A DNA stretch of 64,000 nucleotides from Bacteroidales bacterium (GTDB lineage: Bacteria > Bacteroidota > Bacteroidia > Bacteroidales > UBA3824). A program made the position numbers and the translations under genes. A model generated the notes under the pieces. It searched no databases. It saw only the letters and a program-made list of their open reading frames with translations, and was not told the origin of the DNA. Position 1 is the first letter of the stretch. Each line of letters opens with the position of its first letter. The DNA lies in assembly GCA_016286055.1 (NCBI GenBank), contig JAEERW010000006.1, forward strand, positions 205,939 through 269,938, read 5' to 3'. Positions 17,553-25,143 of this stretch are shown here, piece after piece.

Positions 17553-18665
17553 TTATCTGAGTATAAGTACGAGGGCTGTGATTACTGCTACGATGGCTAA
17601 TATCAGTAGTGCAATCTTGCCTGCACTGTATGGACGTTCGCCAGAAACTTTGCCACTCTGACCGTTGATCATAAAGCGGTATGCTTTGCCGTTGTAGCGG
17701 TAGGTGCTCATCCAAACAGGCAAAAGAATATGCTTATAGGTGATGTCGTTGTATTGGATATTTTTAGTGGTGATTTCCTGATGGTCGCCACCGATGTCTT
17801 TTTTGATAGTTTTATCGATGGTGCTTTGCATTTTTTGCTGTGCGTCTTGGAAACCAGCCTTGATATCCACGCTATATGTTTCTGTTTTGAATCCAGTAAG
17901 GAATTTTTCGTCGTAAGGCACAAGGTCTTTGAGATTCCATGGTTCAAGATTGTCTAAATATCTGTAAGGCAGAGTTTTGCTGCCTACAACGAAAATGTCG
18001 TCAAATGAGTTTCTAACCCTTCCTTGAGCTCTGTACCAATTGGTTTTGGTAACGTTGCGTGTTTTAGTCTGACCTTGACTGTCGGTGTATGTTTCTTCCA
18101 CGGTGTAATCTTCGCCGCGGCGTCCAGTGTAATCGGTGATGGTGTTGGCATCGTATGTCCAGTAAGGAAGGTAAATGCCAGAAATCCGTTGTTCGTCGGC
18201 AAATTTTTTGAGAGCCGAGGGCGCGAACCAAAGGCTATTGATCCATTTTTTAAATTCTTCGTGGCTGTTGCGTTGCTGCACAACAAATGGAAGTATTGCT
18301 TTTGGTTTGATCATTTTTGAGGTGGATTTTTGGTCAATAGCCATAGGGCTACCGCAGAAATCGCACTGAGCCGACACGATATTGTTGTCGAATGTGGTGG
18401 TGGCACCGCAACAATTGCATTTTACGGTGTGCACTTCCTCTATTTGGTCGTCGGAAAGGTTTTCGAGCGCTGTTAAATAGTCGTTTTCTTTGATGGCTTC
18501 GGCACGTGCCGATTCGTCGATAACTATTTCGTTGACCGCTCCACAGAATTCGCACTTAAGACTGAGCGAACCAGGGGCGAAAGTAAGTTTGGCGCCGCAG
18601 TCTTTACACGAAATTGTATTCTGGTTTGTGTCGGATAATTGGGGTGGTTGAGGTTCTAATTCCAT
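17553..18665 (-). CDS. Zinc-ribbon membrane protein, YdjG-like
   Basis: This 370-residue protein begins with two zinc ribbons: CKDCGA with CEFCGA, and CNCCGA with CDFCGS. A beta-rich body follows with IYLPYWTYDA and LLPVWMSTYRYNGK motifs, and a single membrane helix closes the C-terminus (ALLILAIVAVITALVLIL). This matches the TFIIB-type zinc-ribbon family found next to SPFH proteins, such as ydjG beside ydjI in Bacillus subtilis. Here the SPFH gene lies directly upstream, though a hairpin separates them. A role in membrane stress is inferred from that association. Confidence 0.72.
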   Translation of the reverse strand: MELEPQPPQLSDTNQNTISCKDCGAKLTFAPGSLSLKCEFCGAVNEIVIDESARAEAIKENDYLTALENLSDDQIEEVHTVKCNCCGATTTFDNNIVSAQCDFCGSPMAIDQKSTSKMIKPKAILPFVVQQRNSHEEFKKWINSLWFAPSALKKFADEQRISGIYLPYWTYDANTITDYTGRRGEDYTVEETYTDSQGQTKTRNVTKTNWYRAQGRVRNSFDDIFVVGSKTLPYRYLDNLEPWNLKDLVPYDEKFLTGFKTETYSVDIKAGFQDAQQKMQSTIDKTIKKDIGGDHQEITTKNIQYNDITYKHILLPVWMSTYRYNGKAYRFMINGQSGKVSGERPYSAGKIALLILAIVAVITALVLILR

Positions 18666-18685
18666 AATTGTGATGTGTGTTTAGT

Positions 18686-18722
18686 AAAAATGGAAAAACA
18701 GGTCTTGATATTATTCAAGACC
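18686..18722 (-). terminator. Terminator or attenuator between the SPFH and zinc-ribbon genes
   Basis: GGTCTTGA (18701-18708) and TCAAGACC (18715-18722) form a perfect 8-bp stem, followed on the minus strand by TGTTTTTCC. Leaky termination would let the pair be co-expressed at unequal levels. Confidence 0.65.
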
Positions 18723-18752
18723 CGTTTTAAAGATAAAGCTCTTATTTAATTG

Positions 18753-19907
18753 TTAGACAGCAGGAGGAGGAGGAGGAGGGGGAACTGCACCGAACAATTG
18801 CGACAATTCTGCCACAGTGTTTGCTGCTGCCCATGTAGCCATACCTTGTTTCCAAACCTGAGTGTTTTGTGTGAATTGACCCTGAGCGGCCATCTGCTGC
18901 AATGTTTGGATTGGGAATGGTCCCTGCTGCTGTCCGTTGATAGCCACGTAGTATTGCGACATCATCGGGGGCGGGGGAGGAGCTGCTGGCTGTCCGTAGC
19001 CTTGTTGACCGTACGGGTTTTGCTGGTGCATCATCTGCTGGTTCATCATCTGCTGATTCTGCATCATGTTGTTCATCATCATCATGCCCATCATGCCTTC
19101 CATTCCGCCGCCTGCGCCGGGGTTGGTTGCGGCAGCCTTCATAGCGTCTGCCATGCTCATCTGCTGATATTTGTTCATATCGCCGAGCATGTTCATGCCG
19201 GTGCCTTCGTCGAGTTTCTTCTGGAGCTCTTCGGGAAGAGTGATGCTCGAGATGAGGAACTTGGTGAATGTCAAACCGTAGTCAGATTCTTGGTTGATGC
19301 GCTGCTCTACCGCCTTTGACATTTCGCTCTGAGCGGCTGCAAAGTCGAGAAGCGATTTGCCACTTTCGCCTATAGTAGATACAAAATTGGTGACGATAAT
19401 GCTGCGGAGTTCTTCGGCAATGTCTTGTGTCTTGTATTCGCCGTTTGTGCCCGAGAGTTTCTGTATTAGTTTGGCTGCGTCGGTTACCTGCATAGAGTAA
19501 GTGCCGAAGGCTCTGATTGTTACACGACCAAAATCTTGGTCTCTTACATAGAAGTTGGCAGGTGTTCCCCATTTTTGAGCGGTAAATACTTTGGTGTTTA
19601 CAAAGTAAATTTCGCACTTGAATGGAGAGTCGAAACCGTATTTCCAACTTTTGAGTTTGGTAAGTACGGGCATGTTGTTGGTAGTAAGCTCGTAACGTCC
19701 CGGTTGAAAAATGTCGCCAATTTCGCCTTCGTTGACGAATACTGCTACCTGCGATTCTCTTACGGTGAGCTGTGCGCCGTTTTTGATAGCACCGTCGTTG
19801 CGGCGGTCGAAACGGTGGACGATAGTGTCCTGCGAGTTGTCGAGCCATTCAACAACGTCGATAAGCTCGCCTTTGATTAGTTCTTTTGCTTTGTCGAATA
19901 ATCCCAT
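18753..19907 (-). CDS. SPFH/band 7 protein with C-terminal GYF_2 domain (YdjI-like)
   Basis: This 384-residue protein has an SPFH core at about residues 25-240 of the virion-core/YdjI type (PVLTKLKSWKYGFDSP, NFYVRDQDFGRVTI). A Met/Gln/Asn-rich low-complexity stretch follows at about 265-305, then a GYF_2 domain (YYVAINGQQQGPF, WKQGMATW) and a poly-proline tail. SPFH proteins scaffold membrane microdomains, and GYF_2 usually binds proline-rich peptides. It precedes the zinc-ribbon membrane protein; in Firmicutes the same pair sits with a PspA homolog, which is not seen here. Confidence 0.82.
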   Translation of the reverse strand: MGLFDKAKELIKGELIDVVEWLDNSQDTIVHRFDRRNDGAIKNGAQLTVRESQVAVFVNEGEIGDIFQPGRYELTTNNMPVLTKLKSWKYGFDSPFKCEIYFVNTKVFTAQKWGTPANFYVRDQDFGRVTIRAFGTYSMQVTDAAKLIQKLSGTNGEYKTQDIAEELRSIIVTNFVSTIGESGKSLLDFAAAQSEMSKAVEQRINQESDYGLTFTKFLISSITLPEELQKKLDEGTGMNMLGDMNKYQQMSMADAMKAAATNPGAGGGMEGMMGMMMMNNMMQNQQMMNQQMMHQQNPYGQQGYGQPAAPPPPPMMSQYYVAINGQQQGPFPIQTLQQMAAQGQFTQNTQVWKQGMATWAAANTVAELSQLFGAVPPPPPPPAV

Positions 19908-20187
19908 GTCTATTGTCTTTTAGATTTATGTTAATTATTATAGGATGCCGTTTGAACGGCTTCGGTTTTTTTCGTTTATTTTGTTGTTAAAGATAAGAAA
20001 AATTGAAATACCGTGTCAAGTTTTTTGATGAAAAAAAACATTTTTTTTTTATTTTTTTTGCTATATTTTGATTCTTAGTGTGTTACGTATATTTGCTTTC
20101 TCTTGCTTTTCATTATTTGATTTTTTATCCTACAATTTAATCAAAGTGTATTTATATTTTTATTAGATTTGCTTAAAATTTTAGCGT
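19908..20187. other. 280-bp divergent intergenic region
   Basis: It holds a short perfect inverted repeat GCCGTT-TG-AACGGC (19947-19960) in the SPFH leader. On the minus strand a TTGACA box is followed 18 bp later by TATCTTTA, a plausible SPFH promoter. For the rightward gene, TAGATTTG (20164-20171) lies 16 bp before the ATG. The centre is A/T homopolymer. I see no gene. Confidence 0.5.
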
Positions 20188-21303
20188 ATGAACGAAAAGC
20201 ACGGTTTTGCATATCTTTTTAGGAATTTCTTTTGGGACATGGTGCTGATGATTGTCCTGATTGTGAATTTCTTGTGGATTTTTTTCGACTGGTTGTTTTC
20301 TATGTCTTGGTTCCAGTCGTTTTTTATGGAGTATACGCCATCGTTTTATAGTTTTTATCTGCCTATAAATCAAAATTTCGACTTTTACGACCTTTTTTTC
20401 GTAGCGATTTATGTAGCCGACCTGTTTGTGGGGTGGATGATTTCGGTGTTTAAAAAGAAAAAGCATATGTTAGACTATCCCATATCGCACTGGTACGATA
20501 TTCTGGGTTGCATACCTTCGGGTTCGTTGCTTTTTTTCAGGTTGCTGAGGGTGTTCTCTATATTTATAAGGTTAGACAAGATGCGCATTCTCGACCTCCA
20601 GCGTATCTATTTTGTAAAGAAGATAATCAAAATAGCCAACATTATCATAGAAGAGGTGTCCGACAGGGTGGTGCTTAATGTTCTGCGTGGTGTGCGCAAC
20701 GATTTTCAGGAGGGCAGACCTATTTCCAAGGCTATTATGAGCGAAGTGGTGGAGCCTCAGAAAGATAAGGTTATTGATTTGTTTTTTACCAAGTTTGCCG
20801 ATGTATCTACCAACACTTACAACGAGTATAAAGATGATTTGAAGGTTTATATACAGCAGAAGGCGAAAGATGCCGTTAAAAACAACCGCGAGCTTGCTAA
20901 GCTTACTGCTATGCCGGTGATTGGCACATCGATACGTGGAGTTATAGAAAAGTCGGTAGCCACCACAGCATACGAAACCATTAGCGGAGTTATTGAAGAC
21001 ATTGTTTCGCAACAAGGTGCCGATGTGTTGAAAAATATCACTTCCAAGATTGCCGACATGGTGTTTAAGGATATGGAAGACCAACTTGGCGAAATTGTAA
21101 AGAATGTGGTGGTTTCGTCGCTCGACCTTATTGAAAAAGAGACAAATGTGAAACAGTGGCGCATCGATGAGATTAACGACGATATCTACCGTTTGAAATC
21201 TAAAAACAATCCTCAGCGATACGAGGAGGATATAAACAAATTAATTGAAAAACGAAATGCTTTGATTATAAGTAGATTCAGAGATTTGGACACAGATTCG
21301 TAA
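20188..21303 (+). CDS. Voltage-sensor-like membrane protein lacking a pore
   Basis: The first 150 of 371 residues form about four membrane helices. They resemble an ion-transporter voltage sensor: an acidic second/third helix region (DLFFVAIYVADLFVGW), WYDILGCIPSG, and an S4-like helix with regularly spaced arginines (RLLRVFSIFIRLDKMR). No S5-pore-S6 or selectivity filter follows; instead there are about 220 residues of soluble helical sequence ending in a coiled coil. It is monocistronic. A voltage- or membrane-responsive regulator is possible, but the function is unknown. Confidence 0.6.
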   Translation: MNEKHGFAYLFRNFFWDMVLMIVLIVNFLWIFFDWLFSMSWFQSFFMEYTPSFYSFYLPINQNFDFYDLFFVAIYVADLFVGWMISVFKKKKHMLDYPISHWYDILGCIPSGSLLFFRLLRVFSIFIRLDKMRILDLQRIYFVKKIIKIANIIIEEVSDRVVLNVLRGVRNDFQEGRPISKAIMSEVVEPQKDKVIDLFFTKFADVSTNTYNEYKDDLKVYIQQKAKDAVKNNRELAKLTAMPVIGTSIRGVIEKSVATTAYETISGVIEDIVSQQGADVLKNITSKIADMVFKDMEDQLGEIVKNVVVSSLDLIEKETNVKQWRIDEINDDIYRLKSKNNPQRYEEDINKLIEKRNALIISRFRDLDTDS

Positions 21304-21344
21304 AAAAAAATACAAAAAAATTTTTTTATTGATAATTATGTGCT

Positions 21345-21352
21345 TATCTTTG
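21345..21352 (+). promoter_or_regulatory. -7 element of the tRNA-Glu gene
   Basis: TATCTTTG lies 20 bp before the mature tRNA 5' end; a T-rich stretch occupies the -33 position. Confidence 0.55.
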
Positions 21353-21371
21353 CACCGCAAATGAGAACAAC

Positions 21372-21443
21372 GGCCCTATCTTCTAACGGTTAGGAAATCA
21401 GATTCTCAATCTGGGAATTGGAGTTCGATTCTCCATGGGGCTA
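21372..21443 (+). tRNA. tRNA-Glu (anticodon CTC)
   Basis: A 72-nt cloverleaf. The acceptor GGCCCTA (21372-21378) pairs with TGGGGCT (21436-21442) using two G-U pairs. The D arm is TTCT/GGAA. The anticodon stem TCAGA/TCTGG (21398-21402, 21410-21414) holds loop TTCTCAA with CTC at 34-36. The T arm is TGGAG-TTCGATT-CTCCA and the discriminator is A21443. The 3' CCA is not encoded. Confidence 0.92.
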
Positions 21444-21470
21444 CTGAGATTTTTTTATTGGTTAGTAATT

Positions 21471-21499
21471 AAAAAAGCCGGTTTTTAACCGGCTTTTTT
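21471..21499. terminator. Bidirectional terminator between tRNA-Glu and the HTH gene
   Basis: GCCGGTT (21477-21483) pairs with AACCGGC (21487-21493), flanked by A6 and T6, so it serves both strands. Confidence 0.85.
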
Positions 21500-21518
21500 A
21501 ATTTATCAGTGTTCGCTG

Positions 21519-22364
21519 TTAGATTTTGCTTTTGAGAATATTGAGTACGGTGTCTACTCTTTCGCCTTGTTTTTTGATTTCGGCAATCAACAAACGGTTC
21601 TGCAGCAGCAGTTCGTCAATTGGATGGAGAATGTTAACATCGCTTTCTTTTGCTTTTTTCTCAACTGCGGGAGCTGTTTTTTCTTTGATCTCTTTTTTAG
21701 GAGCTGGCTTGGCTTCTTCTTTTGCGGGGGCTTCTTCTTTCGCTTTTGGTTTGCGTCCGGGTTTGCCTTTTGCTTTTTTGTCTTTTTTTGCCTGTTTAGC
21801 GGGAGCTTTTGTCTTAATATCTTCTACGGGCTCTTCGGTGGTGTCGGGCAGTGCGTTTACTGCTTCGAGCATATTTTGAGAGTTGTTTGCATCTGCAGTA
21901 GAAGCGGGGTCGTTGAGAAGCCATTCGCCGTCGATAGTGTCGTCGATAAGCTTAAGTTTTTCTATAAAGTTTGCAGGAACTTTGTTTCTGTTGTTGGCTA
22001 TGGTAGAGAGGTATGAACTATTGTAGCCCATTTTTTTAGCGAGGTCGCTCTGGCTGCTAACAAGACCTTTTTCTCTGAGTTTTGCAATCAAAACTTTGAA
22101 TCTTCCTTGATATGTCTCTTCTGATTTTAGCAAAGGAGTTTCTTGGTTGTCTTTAAAGAGATTTCCCTTGCCGGTCATTATAAATTTGATGTTTACGTTT
22201 TTGAAAACTTTCTTTATTTCGTTAGCTTTTTTTTGTTTGAAAGTTTCTTTGATGGTGCTGACATAGCCCACAGACCATCCCACTGTGCGTTCAAATTTGG
22301 CCACCGACAGATTTAGCTGTCGAATAAGATAGATTACTCTATCTTTGATAGTTTGTAATTCCAT
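21519..22364 (-). CDS. Tandem helix-turn-helix protein with Lys/Ala-rich AT-hook-like linker
   Basis: This 281-residue protein has two HTH-like units: residues about 1-65 (LSVAKFERTVGWSVGYVSTI) and about 85-150 (SSQSDLAKKMGYNSSYLSTI, XRE-like). A low-complexity linker of about 80 residues rich in Lys, Ala and Glu includes a GKPGRKPKAK AT-hook-like motif. A short C-terminal coiled coil (about 245-281) may oligomerise it. It looks like a DNA-binding regulator or nucleoid-type protein. Its own leader carries a 19-bp palindrome that is a natural candidate operator. Confidence 0.72.
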   Translation of the reverse strand: MELQTIKDRVIYLIRQLNLSVAKFERTVGWSVGYVSTIKETFKQKKANEIKKVFKNVNIKFIMTGKGNLFKDNQETPLLKSEETYQGRFKVLIAKLREKGLVSSQSDLAKKMGYNSSYLSTIANNRNKVPANFIEKLKLIDDTIDGEWLLNDPASTADANNSQNMLEAVNALPDTTEEPVEDIKTKAPAKQAKKDKKAKGKPGRKPKAKEEAPAKEEAKPAPKKEIKEKTAPAVEKKAKESDVNILHPIDELLLQNRLLIAEIKKQGERVDTVLNILKSKI

Positions 22365-22392
22365 ATTATATAATGTTTAAACGAAAACATAT

Positions 22393-22411
22393 ACAAGAAT
22401 CAGATTCTTGT
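22393..22411. promoter_or_regulatory. 19-bp palindrome in the leader of the tandem-HTH gene
   Basis: ACAAGAATC-A-GATTCTTGT is a perfect inverted repeat, 29 bp before the start codon and about 55 bp after the -7 box. It could be an autoregulatory operator or an RNA hairpin. Confidence 0.6.
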
Positions 22412-22466
22412 TGTTATGTTGTTCTGAGTTGTTAATAAATTTTTGACTTAAAAGATATAACGACTA

Positions 22467-22497
22467 CAAAGATACGGATTATTTATTCTAAAACAAA
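22467..22497 (-). promoter_or_regulatory. Promoter of the tandem-HTH gene
   Basis: On the minus strand TTTG (22497-22494), 19 bp, TATCTTTG (22474-22467); a full consensus match. Confidence 0.65.
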
Positions 22498-22546
22498 ATA
22501 ATTATGAAAAAAAAATTGATTATTTCTGATAAAAATATCCGTTTTT

Positions 22547-22577
22547 TTTGCGGATTGCAAAATAATGCCTATTATTG
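22547..22577 (+). promoter_or_regulatory. Promoter of the DUF1599-DoxX-cdaA operon
   Basis: TTTG (22547-22550), 19 bp, TATTATTG (22570-22577). The ATG at 22600 is 22 bp downstream, which supports that start over an ATG at 22504. Confidence 0.6.
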
Positions 22578-22599
22578 CAATGTTAAATACAGCATTAAA

Positions 22600-23154
22600 A
22601 TGGATACAGATCAGCAGTTCGATGCGGTGATAGATAGGTGCCGCAAGTTGTTTGAAAAAAAGGCTTCCGACTATGGAACGGCTTGGCGCATAATGCGTCC
22701 CGAATCGGTTACCGACCAAATTTTTATAAAGGCTAACCGAATACGCGAAATTGAAATTACCAAAACCGCTTTGGTAGACGAGGGCGTGGAGTCGGAATTT
22801 GTAGGAATGATAAATTATGCTATTATGGGGCTTATCCAGTTAGAAAAGGGTTTTGCCTCCACTGCAGATTTTTCAGCTGATGAGGCTGTGAAGTATTACA
22901 ATATCTATGCAGCCAAAGCCAAAGAACTTATGATGCGAAAAAATCACGATTATGGCGAGGCATGGCGCACTATGCGGGTCTCGAGCATTACCGACCTGAT
23001 TCTTATGAAGCTGTATCGTATCAAGCAAATTGAAGACCACAACGGAAAGACTACTGTTTCGGAGGGTATTGATGCTGGATATTACGATATTATAAACTAT
23101 TCGGTGTTTAACCTTATAAAATTGAATGAAGAAAAAATAAATATAAATCAATAA
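22600..23154 (+). CDS. DUF1599 protein (nucleotide modification-associated domain 1), two copies
   Basis: The protein has about 184 residues and two repeats of one domain. Each copy has KKASDYGTAWRIMR- or KNHDYGEAWRTMR-like and SVTDQIF/SITDLIL motifs, with a later YDIINYSVFNLIKL. The family (DUF1599/Nmad1) is all-helical and conserved across Bacteroidetes; its biochemical role is not established. I chose ATG 22600 because the promoter ends just before it. It starts the operon with the DoxX-like and diadenylate cyclase genes, 11 bp before the next start. Confidence 0.8.
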   Translation: MDTDQQFDAVIDRCRKLFEKKASDYGTAWRIMRPESVTDQIFIKANRIREIEITKTALVDEGVESEFVGMINYAIMGLIQLEKGFASTADFSADEAVKYYNIYAAKAKELMMRKNHDYGEAWRTMRVSSITDLILMKLYRIKQIEDHNGKTTVSEGIDAGYYDIINYSVFNLIKLNEEKININQ

Positions 23155-23165
23155 GTTAAAACAAT

Positions 23166-24272
23166 ATGAAAGTATTAATTCTATTAGTGAGGGTCTTGGT
23201 GGGTCTGGTATTTATTCTATCAGGTTTCCTCAAAGCAATGGATCCTTATGGCACTTGCTACAAGATTCACGACTATTTGTTGGCTCTAGGATTTAATAAT
23301 TTAGACTCTCTTACTCTTCCAATGTCATTTATTTTGAATGCTTTGGAATTTACAATCGGTATAATGTTGGTTTTTAATCTAAAAGCTCGACTGGGTATTT
23401 GGCTTGCTTTTGTTTTGGAACTGATATTCACACCGTTGACTTTGTGGCTGGCTATGACAAATGCCGTTAGCGATTGCGGATGCTTCGGCGACTGCCTGCC
23501 TCTCGACAATTGGGCTACTTTTGGTAAAAACGTTGTTTTGGTGGTACTAATACTGTTTCTTGTGATTTATCGCAAACGTATCGACAATCCGCTTTCCGAC
23601 AATGTGGAACTTGCCATCTCTATTGCCACCTACGTATTGGTTTTGCTGTTCCAACTTTACTCTATACACCATCTGCCTATTATCGATTGCCGCCCCTACA
23701 AAGTGGGCACATATATTCCTGATAAGATGGTAGTTCCTGCCGACGCTCCTCGTTTTGAAAGCAAGTCATTGTTTGTAATGGAAAACAAGCTTACTGGCGA
23801 AACTAAGAAGTTTACCTATGAAGAGTATCCAAGCGACACTCTGGTTTGGAAATATCTTTCTACAGAAACCACAATTCTTCAAGATGCAACGCTTCCGCCG
23901 ATTCACGATTTTAATATGATTTCGCCTGAAGATTCAGTAGCACAAGACTATGTGCCGGTGCTTATGCAGTATGAAAAACCTGTTTTGTTAGTAATAATGC
24001 ACAAACTGGAAAAAGCCGACGAGGACGGTCTTGCAATGCTCAAAGATTTGGAAGAATACGCTCAACGCAAGGAATATTTGATTGGTGCATTAACATCGAG
24101 CAATTTGGATGTTATTACCGCTGTTAAGAACGATTACAATATTTCAATTAAGTTTTTCAACACCGATGATATTACATTGAAAACCATTGTTAGAGCTAAT
24201 CCCGGTATCGTATTGCTAAAACAAGGCACGATTCTTGGCAAATGGAATTATAGAGATTTTAAATTTGAATAG
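23166..24272 (+). CDS. BT_3928-type DoxX-like membrane protein with C-terminal thioredoxin-like domain
   Basis: The first 150 of 368 residues form four membrane helices of the DoxX/MauE type (LSGFLKAMDPYGTCYKI, AVSDCGCFGDCLPL with a cysteine cluster), with another helix near 160-180. The rest is soluble and resembles a thioredoxin-like fold without a CxxC active site. It is conserved in Bacteroidetes between DUF1599 and other housekeeping genes. A membrane redox role like MauE/DoxX is suggested by the cysteines but not proven. The stop lies 2 bp before the TTG of cdaA. Confidence 0.75.
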   Translation: MKVLILLVRVLVGLVFILSGFLKAMDPYGTCYKIHDYLLALGFNNLDSLTLPMSFILNALEFTIGIMLVFNLKARLGIWLAFVLELIFTPLTLWLAMTNAVSDCGCFGDCLPLDNWATFGKNVVLVVLILFLVIYRKRIDNPLSDNVELAISIATYVLVLLFQLYSIHHLPIIDCRPYKVGTYIPDKMVVPADAPRFESKSLFVMENKLTGETKKFTYEEYPSDTLVWKYLSTETTILQDATLPPIHDFNMISPEDSVAQDYVPVLMQYEKPVLLVIMHKLEKADEDGLAMLKDLEEYAQRKEYLIGALTSSNLDVITAVKNDYNISIKFFNTDDITLKTIVRANPGIVLLKQGTILGKWNYRDFKFE

Positions 24273-24274
24273 AT

Positions 24275-25129
24275 TTGGGCTTCTTTAATTTCGGCTTTGT
24301 CGATCTTGTTGATATTCTGATTACTGCCTATATTCTATATTTCGTATATCAGAAGTTTAAGGGCAGTACGGCAATGAATATCATAGTTGGCGTGATTATC
24401 ATCTACATTATTTGGATGGTGGTACGAGCGCTCGACATGAGCCTTATTTCCGCAATTATGAACAATGTGGCGAGCGTGGGACTTTTTGCTCTTGTGGTGG
24501 TTTTTCACCCCCAGATCAGGAAGTTCCTGCTCGATTTGGGCAACAAGTCGTCGTTGTCGAATTTATTGTCGATAGAGCGCATTTTTCATAAGGTGATAAA
24601 GCAGCCAGCCGACCAGCTCAATATTTCCGACATTGTAAAGGCGTGCGACAGTTTTGCAAAACGCAAGGTGGGTGCTCTCATTGTGCTTCCCTCACATTCC
24701 GACCTGTCTTCTATTATTGAAACTGGCGAACGGCTCGACTGCAATGTCAGCGCAAGAATTTTAGACGCTATTTTCTTTAAAAACGCACCTCTGCACGACG
24801 GTGCGGTGATAATTGTAAAGGGTAGGATAGTGGCAGCCAAATGCGTGCTGCCAGTATCTGCCAATATGGAGCTGCCTAAGAAAATCGGTCTCCGCCACCG
24901 TAGCGGCATTGGTATGAGCGAAGTGTCCGACAGCCTTGTGATTATTGTGTCGGAAGAGCGCGGTGAAATTTCGTATTCAGAATACGGCGGCATTGTGGTG
25001 GATATTACTCCCGAGCAGCTGAGCGACAAGCTTAAAGAGCGTTTCGCCGTTAACGATGCAGATATTAGTATGGTTGGCAATGGTCACCTCATTAACATGT
25101 GGAGCTTTTTGAAGAAAGAATCCGTGTGA
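24275..25129 (+). CDS. cdaA: Diadenylate cyclase (c-di-AMP synthase, CdaA type)
   Basis: This 284-residue protein has three N-terminal membrane helices and a DAC domain at about residues 100-270. The catalytic DGA motif (PLHDGAVII) and the RHR motif (LRHRSGIGMSE) are present. It makes c-di-AMP from two ATP, a signal for potassium and osmotic balance. The start must be TTG 24275, since no ATG exists before the first helix. One oddity is RHR followed by Ser-Gly, where most cyclases have Ala-Ala or Thr-Ala. It is the last gene of its operon and converges with the histidine kinase gene. Confidence 0.92.
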   Translation: MGFFNFGFVDLVDILITAYILYFVYQKFKGSTAMNIIVGVIIIYIIWMVVRALDMSLISAIMNNVASVGLFALVVVFHPQIRKFLLDLGNKSSLSNLLSIERIFHKVIKQPADQLNISDIVKACDSFAKRKVGALIVLPSHSDLSSIIETGERLDCNVSARILDAIFFKNAPLHDGAVIIVKGRIVAAKCVLPVSANMELPKKIGLRHRSGIGMSEVSDSLVIIVSEERGEISYSEYGGIVVDITPEQLSDKLKERFAVNDADISMVGNGHLINMWSFLKKESV

Positions 25130-25143
25130 TTTTTCTCTTTGTT

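Noticed and set aside
18750..19319. Cys/His-rich 189-residue frame on the plus strand
   Set aside because: It is antisense to the Met/Gln- and Pro-rich region of the SPFH gene; the Cys/His composition is a by-product of that low-complexity sequence.
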